DNA from: an uncultured Pelagibacteraceae bacterium
Lineage (GTDB): Bacteria; Pseudomonadota; Alphaproteobacteria; Pelagibacterales; Pelagibacteraceae
Assembly: GCA_902551755.1 (NCBI GenBank)
Contig: CACDEB010000001.1
Coordinates: 185,803 to 249,802, forward strand
Direction: 5' to 3'
Length of the DNA stretch: 64,000 bases
The position numbers and the translations under genes were made by a program. Under the pieces are notes generated by a model. The model saw nothing but the letters and a program-made list of their open reading frames with translations. It searched no databases and was not told where the DNA came from. This document shows positions 30,698 to 42,140 of this stretch, one piece after another (within the stretch, counting starts at the first letter, position 1; every line of letters begins with the position of its first letter).

Positions 30698-31786
30698 TTA
30701 GAATGCAAATCCTAAAGCAATTTCAGTTATACTTGCATCAGCTGCATCATCGTCTTGATCTGGATTAGTTACTTCCATGTTGTATGCTTTAATTGACATA
30801 CCACCCATAGAGTAAGCAACCTGGATCGCATCAACTGATTCAGTTACGTCATCATCAGTTGTTACTGCTGTTGCAGCATGATCCTGCGTATCGTAAGTTT
30901 CGTCTGATGTAGTATACGAGATTGACATGTTGTCATTTACGTTAAACGCAATTGACAGCTGCTCACCTGTAAATATACCACCAGCAGTTCTTTCTACGAC
31001 TGATGAATTAACAGAAGATGAATCATCTGCTGTTACACCTGCATCCATGTATGTCTCTGAGTAACCAATTGATACTGGTCCCATTGAGTACGTTACATAC
31101 CATGCACCGTTGAACTCGTCACCGATTTCTTGACCACTTGTTGTGTTACTGTTTGGTATTGAAGTTTCTCTTTCAGTACCGTAAACACCAACTTTTAAGG
31201 CATCGTAGCTGATTGTTAAACCAAGCTCTGTACCTTCACCGTATGTTGCATTGTGTGCATCGTTTGCACCATCTCCAAAACCTGCGTCAGCAGCTGTTGG
31301 TGCGTAACCAGCATCTAGTCTTACTTGAGCACCCATAATATCGAATGTTGGTGATGTATATGAAATGGCGTTACCATCCATGTAGTTACCAACTAAGTTT
31401 GCCATAGTTTGTTTAGCATCAGATATTTGCTCGTATGCTTGAGGAACTTCCTCATCATATTTACCTGACTGAAGACCATAACCAACTCCGATATGGAATG
31501 AACCCATTGACGGTGTTGTGATTGTTGTTGTTGAACCAGATACTGCGTAATCATCGTCTAAAGTTGTGTTCATAGAAAACGTTGTTCCGTTATCTAATTC
31601 ACCACCACCTGTAAATGATACGTCTCTGTCTGATCCAATAGCTCTTGAAGAGTTTCCGCTTAAGTTACCATAACCTAACGTTACGTTAATGGCACCAGAT
31701 ACAGACATCTCTCCAGCTGTTGCAGAACCCATAGTCACTAGCGAACCTGCTAATGCTGTAAGTCCTATTTTTTTAATGTTATTCAT
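30698..31786 (-). CDS. Outer-membrane porin, alphaproteobacterial type
   Basis: MNNIKKIGLTALAGSLVTMGSATAGEMSVSGAINVTLGYG, beta-rich, C-terminal ALGFAF; SD AAGGAG 10 nt before ATG 31786. Confidence 0.88.
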   Translation of the reverse strand: MNNIKKIGLTALAGSLVTMGSATAGEMSVSGAINVTLGYGNLSGNSSRAIGSDRDVSFTGGGELDNGTTFSMNTTLDDDYAVSGSTTTITTPSMGSFHIGVGYGLQSGKYDEEVPQAYEQISDAKQTMANLVGNYMDGNAISYTSPTFDIMGAQVRLDAGYAPTAADAGFGDGANDAHNATYGEGTELGLTISYDALKVGVYGTERETSIPNSNTTSGQEIGDEFNGAWYVTYSMGPVSIGYSETYMDAGVTADDSSSVNSSVVERTAGGIFTGEQLSIAFNVNDNMSISYTTSDETYDTQDHAATAVTTDDDVTESVDAIQVAYSMGGMSIKAYNMEVTNPDQDDDAADASITEIALGFAF

Positions 31787-31803
31787 AAAGTACTCCTTAT
31801 TAT

Positions 31804-31983
31804 TTGTTGTATTCATATGAACCTGATTTTTTTAGCAGAAAATGTTTAAAACACCCTTGATTTACTACCGAAATGTGCGTTTTTTTTCAATATGTGATAT
31901 ATTTATCACTCTATTAAGCCCTATTTTAAATAATTCTGAGATATTTGTCATTTTCTGCTATTTATAAGTTCCATGAATACAAA
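31804..31983. promoter_or_regulatory. Divergent porin/DUF3576 regulatory region with inverted leader duplication and internal dyad
   Basis: 12-bp inverted repeat TAGCAGAAAATG (31833-31844) / CATTTTCTGCTA (31949-31960), ATGAATACAA on both outer flanks, dyad GTGATA-TATT-TATCAC (31894-31909). Confidence 0.7.
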
Positions 31984-32545
31984 TCAATTGAAACTTCTAC
32001 CGCTAATATTTCTTACACTATTTTTAGTGAATTCATGTGGTTTTTACAAAAGATCAGACGTTAAAGATAATCCTGTTAATGTCGATGAGAGAGTAAAGAG
32101 AAATATTCAAGAAGGCAGAGGTTTTAGGTTTGGTAAAGGGTCAACAAGAGGTGGTGATTTTGATTTTGCTTCATCAAATCCTTTATGGAGAGGAGCGGTA
32201 GATGTTTTAGATTTTGTACCATTAACAAATGCAAGTTACTCTGGTGGAATTATAATTACTGAGTGGTTCTCGTCAGAAAATAATACTGACAGTACTAACA
32301 GAGAATTAAAAATTACAGTACGATTCATGTCTAATGAAATTAGAGCAGATGCTATTAAAATATTAGTTTTTGAAAAATCTTGTATTCAAACTAATTGCAA
32401 AACTAAGAAAATTAAATCAAAACTTGAAGGTGAATTAAAACTAGCTATTTTGAAGAAAGCAGCGTTATTTGAGAAAGATGATTTTAAAAAATTCAAAGAA
32501 ACTAAAGGGAAAAATAGGGCTAAAAATTTAGGTAATGTAAGATAA
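31973..32545 (+). CDS. DUF3576 family lipoprotein
   Basis: Lipobox LVNSCGFY; NPLWRGAVDVLDFVPLTNASYSGGIIITEWFS; upstream of leuS. Confidence 0.85.
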   Translation: MNTNQLKLLPLIFLTLFLVNSCGFYKRSDVKDNPVNVDERVKRNIQEGRGFRFGKGSTRGGDFDFASSNPLWRGAVDVLDFVPLTNASYSGGIIITEWFSSENNTDSTNRELKITVRFMSNEIRADAIKILVFEKSCIQTNCKTKKIKSKLEGELKLAILKKAALFEKDDFKKFKETKGKNRAKNLGNVR

Positions 32546-32551
32546 TTTTTC

Positions 32552-35092
32552 TTGGTGAATAGATACAATTTTAAAATAACCGAAAAAAAATGGCAAAAGT
32601 TTTGGGAAAAGAACAAAACTTTCAAATCCAGTTTAAATAAAAATAAAAAAAAGTTTTATTGTTTGGAGATGTTCCCTTACCCATCTGGAAAAATCCATAT
32701 GGGGCACGTAAGAAACTATACTATTGGTGATGTATTGGCACGATTTAAAAAACTACAAGACTTTAATGTTCTTCACCCTATGGGATGGGACTCTTTTGGA
32801 ATGCCAGCTGAAAATGCTGCAAGAGAAAACAATTTAGATCCAAAAGAATGGACTGAGAAGAACATCTCAAACATGAAAACCCAACTTAAAAGACTTGGTC
32901 TTTCAATTGATTGGGATAGAGAAATATCTACTTGTTCACCTAGTTATTACAAACATCAGCAAATATTTTTTCTTGAATTGTATGATAAGGGATTAGTTTA
33001 CAGAAAAGAAAACTATGTAAATTGGGATCCAATAGATCAAACAGTGCTTGCAAATGAACAGGTTATTGATGGTAAAGGGTGGAGGTCAGGTGCTCAAGTC
33101 GAAAGAAAAAAATTGAATCAATGGTTCTTTAATATTTCCAAATTTTCTGAAGAATTGCTTAATGGTTTAAAGGATTTATCAGAATGGCCTAATAAAGTAA
33201 AAATTATGCAAACTAATTGGATAGGTAAATCATATGGTTGTGAAATTGATTTTAAGATTGAAGGTGATTTGCCTGTTAAAAGTATAAAATGTTTTACAAC
33301 AAGGCCAGATACATTATTTGGGTTTTCTTTTCTTGCATTATCTGTAGACCATCCATTATCTAAACATTTCGAGAATGATCCAGAATATAAAAAGTTTAGA
33401 GAGGAGTGTTCAAAAACAGGTACAACAGAGGAATCTATAGCACAAGCTGAAAAGATTGGTTTTAAAACAAATTTACAAGCTCTTAATCCAATGGATCCTA
33501 AAATAAAAGTGCCTGTATACTTTGCAAATTTTGTACTCATGGATTATGGTTTTGGTGCTGTATTCGGCTGTCCGGCTCATGACCAAAGAGATTTTGAGTT
33601 TGCAAAAAAATATAATCTTAACATAAAAACTGTAGTTAGACCCAAAGATCAGAATAATTATTTTAAAGTAAAAAACGAGGCTTTTGTAGATGACGGTATA
33701 ATGATTAATTCTTCTTTTTTAAATGGTCTCAAAACACCAAATGAGGCAATCGAAAAAAGCATTGAGCATTTAACTAAAAATAAATTAGGGAAAAAAAAAA
33801 TTAATTTTAGATTAAAGGATTGGGGTATTTCACGTCAAAGATACTGGGGATGTCCTATCCCAATAGCGTACGATAAAAACGGAAATATTGTTAAAGTACC
33901 AAAAAAAATGTTGCCTATAAAACTGCCAGAAAAAATAAATCTAAATACCACAGGAAATCCTCTAGATCATCAAAAAGAATGGAAAAAAATAAAAATCAAC
34001 GGAGAAAATTGTACACTAGATACTGATACTCTTGATACCTTTGTAGACTCTTCTTGGTATTTTTTGAGATTTTGTTCACCAGGAAATAATGAATATGGTT
34101 TTAGCGAAGACGAAATAAAGTACTGGATGCCAGTTGATCAGTATATAGGAGGTGTAGAACATGCAATTCTTCATTTACTATATTCCAGATTTTTTATGCA
34201 AGCTCTGAGTTTTGAGAGAAAGAATTTTATTTCAACAGAACCTTTCCAAGGTCTATTTACTCAAGGCATGGTGTGTCATGAAACGTACAAAGATGAGAAT
34301 AACAAATGGTTGAGCCCGGAGGAAGTTTTTACTGATAACGGAAAAGATTATTTTAAAATAAAAGATAAAAAAAAAATTTTAGTTGGCCCCTCGGAGTCAA
34401 TGTCAAAATCTAAGAGAAATACTATAGATCCTGAAAAAATTATGGATCAATATGGTGCTGACGCTGTAAGATTTTTTATCTTGTCTGATAGCCCACCAGA
34501 AAAAGATGTGCAATGGTCTGAGCAAGGTATGATCGCAGCTTACAAATTTGTTCAAAAATTTTGGATTCTACATAAAAAAATTACTTTGGAAATCAAAAAT
34601 AAAAAAAGAAAGAATGAAAATATTGATTTAAGTGTCTACACAAATAAATTAATTGAAAAGTATACATTCAGTCTAGAAAAATTTAACATGAATGTACTTA
34701 TAGCTTATCTACATGAAACTTATAACTTTTTAAGTAAAGAAATTGAAAAATTAGATATAAAAGATTTGAAAGAAAATTATTCAAAAATTTTAATTTTAAT
34801 ATACCCAATACTTCCACATTTAGCTTCAGAATGTATAAAGGATTTTCAAAAAATAGATTCTGTTTCGTGGCCTGTTACTCAAAAGGAGTATTTAGAGGAA
34901 AAATACGTAACTATCGTGATACAAATTAATGGAAAAAAGAAATCTTTAATTAAAGTTGAAAAGAATCTTGACGAAAAAGTACTTTTAGAAAATGTAAAAA
35001 AAGATAAAAAAATTTCAAACTTTCTTGAAAAAAAAAGTGTTTTTAAACATATAATTGTAAAGAATAAACTGGTAAATTTAATTGTAAAATGA
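32552..35092 (+). CDS. leuS: Leucyl-tRNA synthetase
   Basis: [35 protein letters not shown]. Confidence 0.98.
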   Translation: MVNRYNFKITEKKWQKFWEKNKTFKSSLNKNKKKFYCLEMFPYPSGKIHMGHVRNYTIGDVLARFKKLQDFNVLHPMGWDSFGMPAENAARENNLDPKEWTEKNISNMKTQLKRLGLSIDWDREISTCSPSYYKHQQIFFLELYDKGLVYRKENYVNWDPIDQTVLANEQVIDGKGWRSGAQVERKKLNQWFFNISKFSEELLNGLKDLSEWPNKVKIMQTNWIGKSYGCEIDFKIEGDLPVKSIKCFTTRPDTLFGFSFLALSVDHPLSKHFENDPEYKKFREECSKTGTTEESIAQAEKIGFKTNLQALNPMDPKIKVPVYFANFVLMDYGFGAVFGCPAHDQRDFEFAKKYNLNIKTVVRPKDQNNYFKVKNEAFVDDGIMINSSFLNGLKTPNEAIEKSIEHLTKNKLGKKKINFRLKDWGISRQRYWGCPIPIAYDKNGNIVKVPKKMLPIKLPEKINLNTTGNPLDHQKEWKKIKINGENCTLDTDTLDTFVDSSWYFLRFCSPGNNEYGFSEDEIKYWMPVDQYIGGVEHAILHLLYSRFFMQALSFERKNFISTEPFQGLFTQGMVCHETYKDENNKWLSPEEVFTDNGKDYFKIKDKKKILVGPSESMSKSKRNTIDPEKIMDQYGADAVRFFILSDSPPEKDVQWSEQGMIAAYKFVQKFWILHKKITLEIKNKKRKNENIDLSVYTNKLIEKYTFSLEKFNMNVLIAYLHETYNFLSKEIEKLDIKDLKENYSKILILIYPILPHLASECIKDFQKIDSVSWPVTQKEYLEEKYVTIVIQINGKKKSLIKVEKNLDEKVLLENVKKDKKISNFLEKKSVFKHIIVKNKLVNLIVK

Positions 35093-35547
35093 AGTCTTTA
35101 ATATCAATAGTTGTTTTGTCCCTAATTTTAACCAACTGTGGGTTTAAGCCGATTTATAACTCGAAGAACAGTAATTTTGAAGTTATAGAAATTGAAAATA
35201 AGAATGAGAATAAAAACTCATTTTATATAGAAAAATTAATAATGTCACTTTCAAATAAAAATGCTGAAAAGAAAGTTAAACTAGAGATAGATTATAAAAG
35301 ATCTATTTCCACAATTCTTAAAGATAGCAAAGGAGATCCATCTAAAAAAAAATTATCTATTAATTTAGATTTAAAAGTTAAAAATGATAGAGAAAATATT
35401 TTAACAAACAAAAGTTTTAATGAGGAATTCACATATGATGTCCAAAGTGACAAATTTGGAATGGCTCAATACGAAAAAAATATTACAAATAATTTGAATA
35501 GCAAAATCTCTAACGATATTATTATTTTGCTGGGGACTTTAAAATGA
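35089..35547 (+). CDS. lptE: LPS-assembly lipoprotein LptE-like
   Basis: Lipobox [13 protein letters not shown]; between leuS and holA. Confidence 0.85.
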   Translation: MKSLISIVVLSLILTNCGFKPIYNSKNSNFEVIEIENKNENKNSFYIEKLIMSLSNKNAEKKVKLEIDYKRSISTILKDSKGDPSKKKLSINLDLKVKNDRENILTNKSFNEEFTYDVQSDKFGMAQYEKNITNNLNSKISNDIIILLGTLK

Positions 35548-36530
35548 TAATTAAAACCTTTGAAATAACTAAAAACAATTTTGACAAGCAAAATTTTTTT
35601 TTAGTTTATGGTGAAAATGAAGGTTTAAAAAACGAAGTTATTGAAAATCTAAAAAAAAATTTCAGTGAAAATATTGAAAATTATGATGAATCACAGATCT
35701 TAGCTGATAAAGAGTTTTTTTATGAAAAAATATTTAATCAATCTCTCTTTGAAAAAGAAAAAATATTAGTTGTTAATAGATGTTCAGAAAAAATTTATGA
35801 AGTAGTTGAAAATATTTTAGAAAAAAATATTTCTGATACAAAAATTATTTTTAAAGCAAATATATTAGAGAAAAAATCTAAATTAAGAAGCTTATTTGAA
35901 AAAGATAAAAATTTAATAATCGTTCCAACATATAAAGACACTTCTCTTAGTTTATTAGAAATAGCGAGAAAATTTTTTTACAATTACAAAATAAGTATTT
36001 CTCAAGAAGCTATAAATTTGCTAGTTAGTAGATGCAATGGTGACAGAGGTCATTTAAAATCTGAGTTAGATAAAGTTCTTACTTATATGCATGGTAAAAA
36101 AAATATTAATTTAGAAGAAATATATAAACTTACCAACTTGTCTGAAAACTTTAGTATAAATGAACTAGTGGATAATTCTTTATCAAAAAATTATCAAAAA
36201 ACATCAGAGATAATCAGTGAGAGTAACTATAAATTAGAAGATGGAATGATAATACTAAGAACATTCTTGCAAAGGGCAAAGAGACTACTAAACATTTATG
36301 AAAAACAAGAAAATAACGTTAATTTTGATAGTTTAATAAATGACTATAAGCCGCCAATTTTTTGGAAAGATAAACCTATAGTTAAAAAACAGCTTGAAAA
36401 TTGGTCAAAATCAAGAATTAAAGATTTGATAAATAATATAAATAAAACAGAAACTTATTTAAAGAAAAATAGCTCTATAGGTTTGATGTTGGTTTTTAAC
36501 TTTATTTACGAAACTTCTGGTAAAAATTAA
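35544..36530 (+). CDS. holA: DNA polymerase III delta subunit
   Basis: FFLVYGENEGLKNEVI...SRCNGDRGHLKSELDKV. Confidence 0.9.
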   Translation: MIIKTFEITKNNFDKQNFFLVYGENEGLKNEVIENLKKNFSENIENYDESQILADKEFFYEKIFNQSLFEKEKILVVNRCSEKIYEVVENILEKNISDTKIIFKANILEKKSKLRSLFEKDKNLIIVPTYKDTSLSLLEIARKFFYNYKISISQEAINLLVSRCNGDRGHLKSELDKVLTYMHGKKNINLEEIYKLTNLSENFSINELVDNSLSKNYQKTSEIISESNYKLEDGMIILRTFLQRAKRLLNIYEKQENNVNFDSLINDYKPPIFWKDKPIVKKQLENWSKSRIKDLINNINKTETYLKKNSSIGLMLVFNFIYETSGKN

Positions 36531-37372
36531 TAATATTTTTTTATTATTTCTATTAAGTGATTAAGTTGATCTAAATCTCTATAATCAAAAGTTACAGATC
36601 CTTTATTATTTTTTTTATTTTTTATTTGAGTTTTAAGTCCTACTTTTTCCATTAATTCATTTTCAATTTTTTTGATGTTTGGGTCTTTTAATACTTTTAT
36701 TGTCTTGGTTGGTGACTTGTAAAGTCTAACAAGATTTTCGGTCTGTCTTACAGATAGATTCTTTTTAATAATTTTTTTTGCAATTTGATCTGAATTTCCG
36801 AGACCAACTAGTATTTTTGCATGACCTGGCGTAATCTTATTTGTTTTGATTAAATCAGTTATATAATTTGAAAGAGTTAATAGTCTTAAGCTATTTGTTA
36901 TATGACTTCTGCTTTTACCAATAAATTTAGCAACTTGTTCTTGATCATAACTAAACTCATCAATTAATCTTTTATAACCCTCCGCTTCTTCTATAGAATT
37001 TAAATCATGTCTTTGAACATTCTCTACAATACCAAATTCTAGGGCTTTTTTATCATCCGCATCAACAACAACGACTGGTACCTCGTGAAGCCCTGCTCTT
37101 TGTGCTGCAAGCCATCTTCTCTCACCTGCTATTATCTCATATTTATTTCCAGTAGAAGGTCTAGCAACAATTGGCTGAATTATTCCTCTAGACTTAATTG
37201 AATTTGTTAATTCCTCCAAGCTTTCTTCATCAAATGTTTTTCTTGGTTGATATCTATTTCTTATTAAATCACTAACTGAAATTTTGTTGTTTTTTGAAAC
37301 TGTTTTTGTATCTCCTATTAAAGAGGATAATCCTCTTCCAAGACCCTTCTTATTTTTAAAAATATTGCTCAT
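36527..37372 (-). CDS. parB: Chromosome partitioning protein ParB
   Basis: GLGRGLSSLIG, NRYQPRKTFDEESLEELTNSIKSRGIIQPI, AGERRWLAAQRAG. Confidence 0.97.
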   Translation of the reverse strand: MSNIFKNKKGLGRGLSSLIGDTKTVSKNNKISVSDLIRNRYQPRKTFDEESLEELTNSIKSRGIIQPIVARPSTGNKYEIIAGERRWLAAQRAGLHEVPVVVVDADDKKALEFGIVENVQRHDLNSIEEAEGYKRLIDEFSYDQEQVAKFIGKSRSHITNSLRLLTLSNYITDLIKTNKITPGHAKILVGLGNSDQIAKKIIKKNLSVRQTENLVRLYKSPTKTIKVLKDPNIKKIENELMEKVGLKTQIKNKKNNKGSVTFDYRDLDQLNHLIEIIKKYY

Positions 37373-38169
37373 GCTGCCGTTACAATGCTCGTTTCTTGAG
37401 CTAAAAACTCATCTGTGAATTTCATATAAGATTTACTGCCTGGACATTGTTTGTCATAAATTAAAACTGGAACTCCATGAGAGGGTGCCTCTGATAAACG
37501 GACATTTCTTGGGACTACTGTTTGATAAACTTTTTCTTTAAAATAATCTCTTGCATCTCTTTCAACTTGTGCAGATAGTCTGTTTCTTTTGTCATACATT
37601 GTTAACAAAATTCCTCTTACAAATAAATTTGGATTAAGACCGACCTTAATACGATCTATTGTTTTAATAAGCTGAGTTATCCCTTCAAGTGCAAAAAATT
37701 CTGTCTGTAAAGGCACAACTAACGAGTCTGATGCAACCAAAGCCATCACGGTTAATAAGCTTAAAGAAGGCGGGCAATCAACCAAGACGTAGTCGTAGGA
37801 GTGGCTAGAATTGTTTAAATATGCGCTTAATTTGGTCTTTAAAAGATATGCTCTATTTTCGTCATCTGCAGTTTCAACCTCCAAACCAGATAGATCAACA
37901 TTTGATGTTACGATATCTAAATTTTTAAAGTTGGTCTTCTGAATTGAACTTTCTATTTCCTCGTTTCCATTTAAAACTCCATAAATTGATTTGCTAGTAT
38001 CTGCCACATTAGACAAACCTAATCCTGTTGTTGCATTTCCTTGTGGATCCAAATCTATAACTAGTATTTTCTTTCCATTTAAACTAAGTCCTGCAGCTAA
38101 ATTAATTACGGTCGTCGTTTTTCCAACACCACCTTTTTGATTAATGACTGAAATTATTTTTTCTTTCAT
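37369..38169 (-). CDS. parA: Chromosome partitioning ATPase ParA
   Basis: NQKGGVGKTTTVINLAAGL, DLDPQGNATTGLG. Confidence 0.98.
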   Translation of the reverse strand: MKEKIISVINQKGGVGKTTTVINLAAGLSLNGKKILVIDLDPQGNATTGLGLSNVADTSKSIYGVLNGNEEIESSIQKTNFKNLDIVTSNVDLSGLEVETADDENRAYLLKTKLSAYLNNSSHSYDYVLVDCPPSLSLLTVMALVASDSLVVPLQTEFFALEGITQLIKTIDRIKVGLNPNLFVRGILLTMYDKRNRLSAQVERDARDYFKEKVYQTVVPRNVRLSEAPSHGVPVLIYDKQCPGSKSYMKFTDEFLAQETSIVTAA

Positions 38170-38804
38170 TTTTTTTTACTCACTTTGTTTATTTTTATTA
38201 TGATTGAATCTTTTTCTGTTACGCTTTTTTTTTCTATAAATTCTAGATTCCAATTTTGTAGACATTGTTCAATGGAACTCTTTCCACTTTTGCCTAAAAA
38301 CAAAATGATGTCTTTAAAATCATTAAAGTTTTTCGTTACTAAATCTAAAATAACTGGCAAAGGTTTAAATGCTCTTGCTACAATCAAATCAGAGTTTAAT
38401 TTTTTTTGTTCAAAGATATTTTGATTTATTACTTGAGCGTTTAGTCTAAATTTATTAATAACCTTTTTTAAAAAATTACTTTTTTTAAAACTTTTTTCGT
38501 AGAGAAAAAATTTCATTTTCGATTTTTGTTTTTTTTTTATTATAGCTATAACTAAACCAGGTAAACCAGAGCCAGAACCTAGGTCGGTGCAAGATAGGTG
38601 TTTTTCATCAATTAAATCAACAATTTGCGCACAATCAATTATATGTCTATCCCTGGCTAATTCCTCGGTATGATGGCTGATCAAATTAATTCTTTTGTTT
38701 TCATCCAAAATCATCTCTTTAAATTCATCTAATTCAAGAAATGTTTCACGTGAAACATTCAAAGTCTCTAGTTTTGAGTAATCAATTTTATGCGAATCTA
38801 TCAA
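38166..38804 (-). CDS. rsmG: 16S rRNA (guanine527-N7)-methyltransferase
   Basis: [28 protein letters not shown]. Confidence 0.95.
   Translation of the reverse strand: MIDSHKIDYSKLETLNVSRETFLELDEFKEMILDENKRINLISHHTEELARDRHIIDCAQIVDLIDEKHLSCTDLGSGSGLPGLVIAIIKKKQKSKMKFFLYEKSFKKSNFLKKVINKFRLNAQVINQNIFEQKKLNSDLIVARAFKPLPVILDLVTKNFNDFKDIILFLGKSGKSSIEQCLQNWNLEFIEKKSVTEKDSIIIKINKVSKKK
38742..38757. promoter_or_regulatory. parS: parS centromere-like site
   Basis: Perfect 16-bp palindrome TGTTTCACGTGAAACA identical to the bacterial parS consensus; next to parAB. Confidence 0.95.
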
Positions 38805-40672
38805 GCTATCTTCTTAATAGACTTTCTTTTGAGATGTGACAACAGAATAAATACTGCTGCTGGGGTTATACCGTCAATTCTTAGTGCTTGACCCATTGTT
38901 TTTGGCTTAATTTGCTTTAATTTCGACTTAACCTCATTTGAAAACCCCGAAAAACTGTCATAATTAATGTTATCAGGGATTTTAAGATTTTCATCTCTTT
39001 TAAAAGCCAATATATCAGCATTTTGCTTCTTTAAATAACCCTTGTAATGGGCATTAGTCTCCAATTGCTCATCTATTTCCTTTGATATAAAGCTTAATTC
39101 AGGCCAAATCTCCCTAATCTTGTCCATAGTCACCCCTCTTTGAGCCAGTATGTTGCTAGCAGTCCTTAAAATACCGTCTTTTGCAATTTTTACACCAAAT
39201 TTAGATACCCTTGATGGTGAGATTTTTAATTCATCCATTTTATTAGAGATATTCGTTAAATTTTTATTTTTTAAATTGAAAACCTCGGCTCTTTCTTTTG
39301 AAACTAGGCCAGTATTAATTCCTATTTTAGTTAATCTTAAATCAGCATTATCCGATCTAAGACTTAATCTGTACTCTGCTCTTGAAGTGAACATCCTATA
39401 AGGTTCAGCAACTCCTTTGGTCACTAAGTCATCTATCATGACACCGATATAAGCTTGAGATCTATCTAAAATTAATGGTTCTTTATTTTGAATCGATAAA
39501 GCTGCATTAGCCCCAGCAATCAATCCTTGTGCTGCCGCTTCTTCATAACCTGTAGTTCCATTTATTTGACCTGCTAAATAGAAATTTTTAATCTTCTTAG
39601 TCTCTAAAGTTAAAAAAAGCTCTCTAGGATCAACGTAATCGTATTCTATTGCATATCCAGGCCTTATAATTCTAACATCTTCTAAACCGTTGATATTATG
39701 ACATATTTTGTACTGAATTTCTTCTGGAAGTGATGTAGAAATACCATTTGGGTATACTGTATTATCATTAAGACCTTCAGGTTCTAAAAAAATTTGATGT
39801 CTTGTTTTATCGTGGAATTTATATATTTTGTCTTCAATAGATGGACAATATCTTGGTCCAACGCCCTTTATACTTCCAGAATACATTGCACTCTTTTTTA
39901 AATTTTCAGAAATAATCTCGTGAACTTTTTTATTTGTGTAAGTCATACTGCACGAGATTTGATCGTTATATATTTTCTTGGTTAAGAAAGAGAAAAAAGA
40001 GATATCTTTATCTGCATCTTGTCGTTCGAGATTATCATAATTAATTGTTGTACCGTCTAATCTTGGAGGAGTTCCGGTCTTTAGTCTACCTAATTTAAAA
40101 TCATATTTTCTTAACTGATCCGATAAACCTAACGTCGGTTTTTCATCATACCTACCTGCTGGCGTTCTTTTATCACCTATATGTATCAAACCATTTAAAA
40201 AAGTGCCCGTTGTCAGAATTACCTTAGAGCATTTGATTTCTGTACCATCTACTGCCTTTAGTCCTTTTATCTCATTATTTTCAATTACAAATTGATTTAT
40301 TGATATCGAAAATATGCTTAAATTACAGTAGTTTAGCAGTTTTAATTGCATTTCTTTTTTATAAATAGACCTATCGCTTTGAGTTCGTAGTCCTTGCACT
40401 GCTGGTCCTCTGCTTCTATTAAGTAGTCTAAATTGAATGCCAGATTTATCAGCTATGTCTCCCATAACACCATCTAAAGCATCTATTTCTCTTACTAAAT
40501 GCCCTTTACCTAACCCACCGATTGCAGGGTTACAAGACATCTCTCCAATAGTATTAGTGTCGTTCGTAAACAATGCAGTAGTAACACCCATTCGAGCGGA
40601 TGCAGCAGCAGCTTCACAACCAGCATGACCTCCGCCAATTACAACAACATCAAATGAAAAATTATTTTTCAT
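38801..40672 (-). CDS. mnmG: tRNA U34 carboxymethylaminomethyl modifying enzyme MnmG (GidA)
   Basis: [41 protein letters not shown]. Confidence 0.98.
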   Translation of the reverse strand: MKNNFSFDVVVIGGGHAGCEAAAASARMGVTTALFTNDTNTIGEMSCNPAIGGLGKGHLVREIDALDGVMGDIADKSGIQFRLLNRSRGPAVQGLRTQSDRSIYKKEMQLKLLNYCNLSIFSISINQFVIENNEIKGLKAVDGTEIKCSKVILTTGTFLNGLIHIGDKRTPAGRYDEKPTLGLSDQLRKYDFKLGRLKTGTPPRLDGTTINYDNLERQDADKDISFFSFLTKKIYNDQISCSMTYTNKKVHEIISENLKKSAMYSGSIKGVGPRYCPSIEDKIYKFHDKTRHQIFLEPEGLNDNTVYPNGISTSLPEEIQYKICHNINGLEDVRIIRPGYAIEYDYVDPRELFLTLETKKIKNFYLAGQINGTTGYEEAAAQGLIAGANAALSIQNKEPLILDRSQAYIGVMIDDLVTKGVAEPYRMFTSRAEYRLSLRSDNADLRLTKIGINTGLVSKERAEVFNLKNKNLTNISNKMDELKISPSRVSKFGVKIAKDGILRTASNILAQRGVTMDKIREIWPELSFISKEIDEQLETNAHYKGYLKKQNADILAFKRDENLKIPDNINYDSFSGFSNEVKSKLKQIKPKTMGQALRIDGITPAAVFILLSHLKRKSIKKIA

Positions 40673-40788
40673 TACTAGAATTTATAATTGATGACAAATT
40701 TTACAAGTTTTAACGAAAAAACACTTAAAAGTTGGCTAATACCAACGATTTTGTTTAAAAAGATGCAAAAAATCAAGGAAAATTGAAT

Positions 40789-42120
40789 TTATTTACCGAT
40801 ACAAAAATCATTGAAAATACTACCTAATATTGCCTCTACGTCAACTTTTCCAACAATTTTACCTAAATTAACTTGTGCTAATCTCAGATCTTCCGCGCCT
40901 TTGTCAAAATCTAAAGACTCAGTTTTGTCTTTAAAGTTTTGCAAGTTTATTAGGCACTCTTTTAGATTATTTTTATGTCTTTCTCTAGTTACAAAAACAT
41001 CGTCATTAAACTTCATATCTCTAATTAAATTTTTTTTAATACGGTCTAATAATTCATCTATGTTTTTTTCTTTGAGAAAAGATACGGAAATTGGATCGTA
41101 TTTGTTAAGTCTGTCCTTCACATCAAATTTATTGAGGTCAGATTTGTTAATAACTAAAATTGTGTTTTTATTAAATAGATCGTTCAGAAACCCATAAAAA
41201 TCAACATTTTTTGGCTCTATAACGACTATTCTAAGGTCCGCTTCTTCTGCTTTTTTGAAAGCGAGTTTAATACCTTCTTTTTCAATTATATCTTTTGACT
41301 CTCTGATACCTGCCGTGTCTGAAATTATAACTGGATAACCATAAAAATTTAAATTTGTTTGCAGCACATCCCTAGTAGTTCCCGCAACGTCAGATACTAT
41401 TGCAACATTTCTTTTGCTTAAATAATTCATCAGCGTTGATTTTCCGGAGTTAGGAGGTCCAACGATTGCAATTTTATAACCTGTTCTTATTCTTTCTCCA
41501 ACCTCATAGCTTAACAATATTTTTTTTATTTCGTTTTCAATAATGGAAACATCTTTTTTAACATCATCCAGAACATTGGAGGGTAAATCTTCATCAGGAA
41601 AGTCAATCTTTGCCTCAATTTTTGATAAAACTTTTATTAATTTCTCTCTAAGCTCATTAAACTTTAAAAAAGATTTACCTTTTATGATATTTTGAGCTTG
41701 TTCCAATTGGATTTCTGTTTCTGCTGCTATTAAATCGCCTATCGCCTCTGCCTGTAGTAAATTTATCTTTCCATTTAAAAATGCTAACTTAGTAAATTCT
41801 CCTGGCTCCGCTAATCTACATTTTTTTGTACTTATTAACGTTTCCTGAAGTTCCTTGACTACAGCCTTGCTTCCGTGGACATGTAATTCAGCCATATCCT
41901 CACCTGTATAACTTTTAGGGCCTGGAAACCATAAAACTATCCCTTGATCAATTGGTCTATTATTGTTGATATTGTTTAATTCTAGAAGGGTAGCCTCTCT
42001 TGGCTTTGGTAATGCCTTATTTGTTAAAGACTTAATGATAAAACTAGTCTCTGGGCCCGATATTCGAATTATAGCGACCCCTGAAGCTCCTACTCCAGTT
42101 GATAATGCACATATTGTCAT
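40789..42120 (-). CDS. mnmE: tRNA modification GTPase MnmE
   Basis: TICALSTGVGASGVAIIRISG, GPPNSGKSTLMN, DVAGTTRDV, C-terminal CIGK. Confidence 0.98.
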   Translation of the reverse strand: MTICALSTGVGASGVAIIRISGPETSFIIKSLTNKALPKPREATLLELNNINNNRPIDQGIVLWFPGPKSYTGEDMAELHVHGSKAVVKELQETLISTKKCRLAEPGEFTKLAFLNGKINLLQAEAIGDLIAAETEIQLEQAQNIIKGKSFLKFNELREKLIKVLSKIEAKIDFPDEDLPSNVLDDVKKDVSIIENEIKKILLSYEVGERIRTGYKIAIVGPPNSGKSTLMNYLSKRNVAIVSDVAGTTRDVLQTNLNFYGYPVIISDTAGIRESKDIIEKEGIKLAFKKAEEADLRIVVIEPKNVDFYGFLNDLFNKNTILVINKSDLNKFDVKDRLNKYDPISVSFLKEKNIDELLDRIKKNLIRDMKFNDDVFVTRERHKNNLKECLINLQNFKDKTESLDFDKGAEDLRLAQVNLGKIVGKVDVEAILGSIFNDFCIGK

Positions 42121-42140
42121 AAATTTTTTAAGATTTTAGT

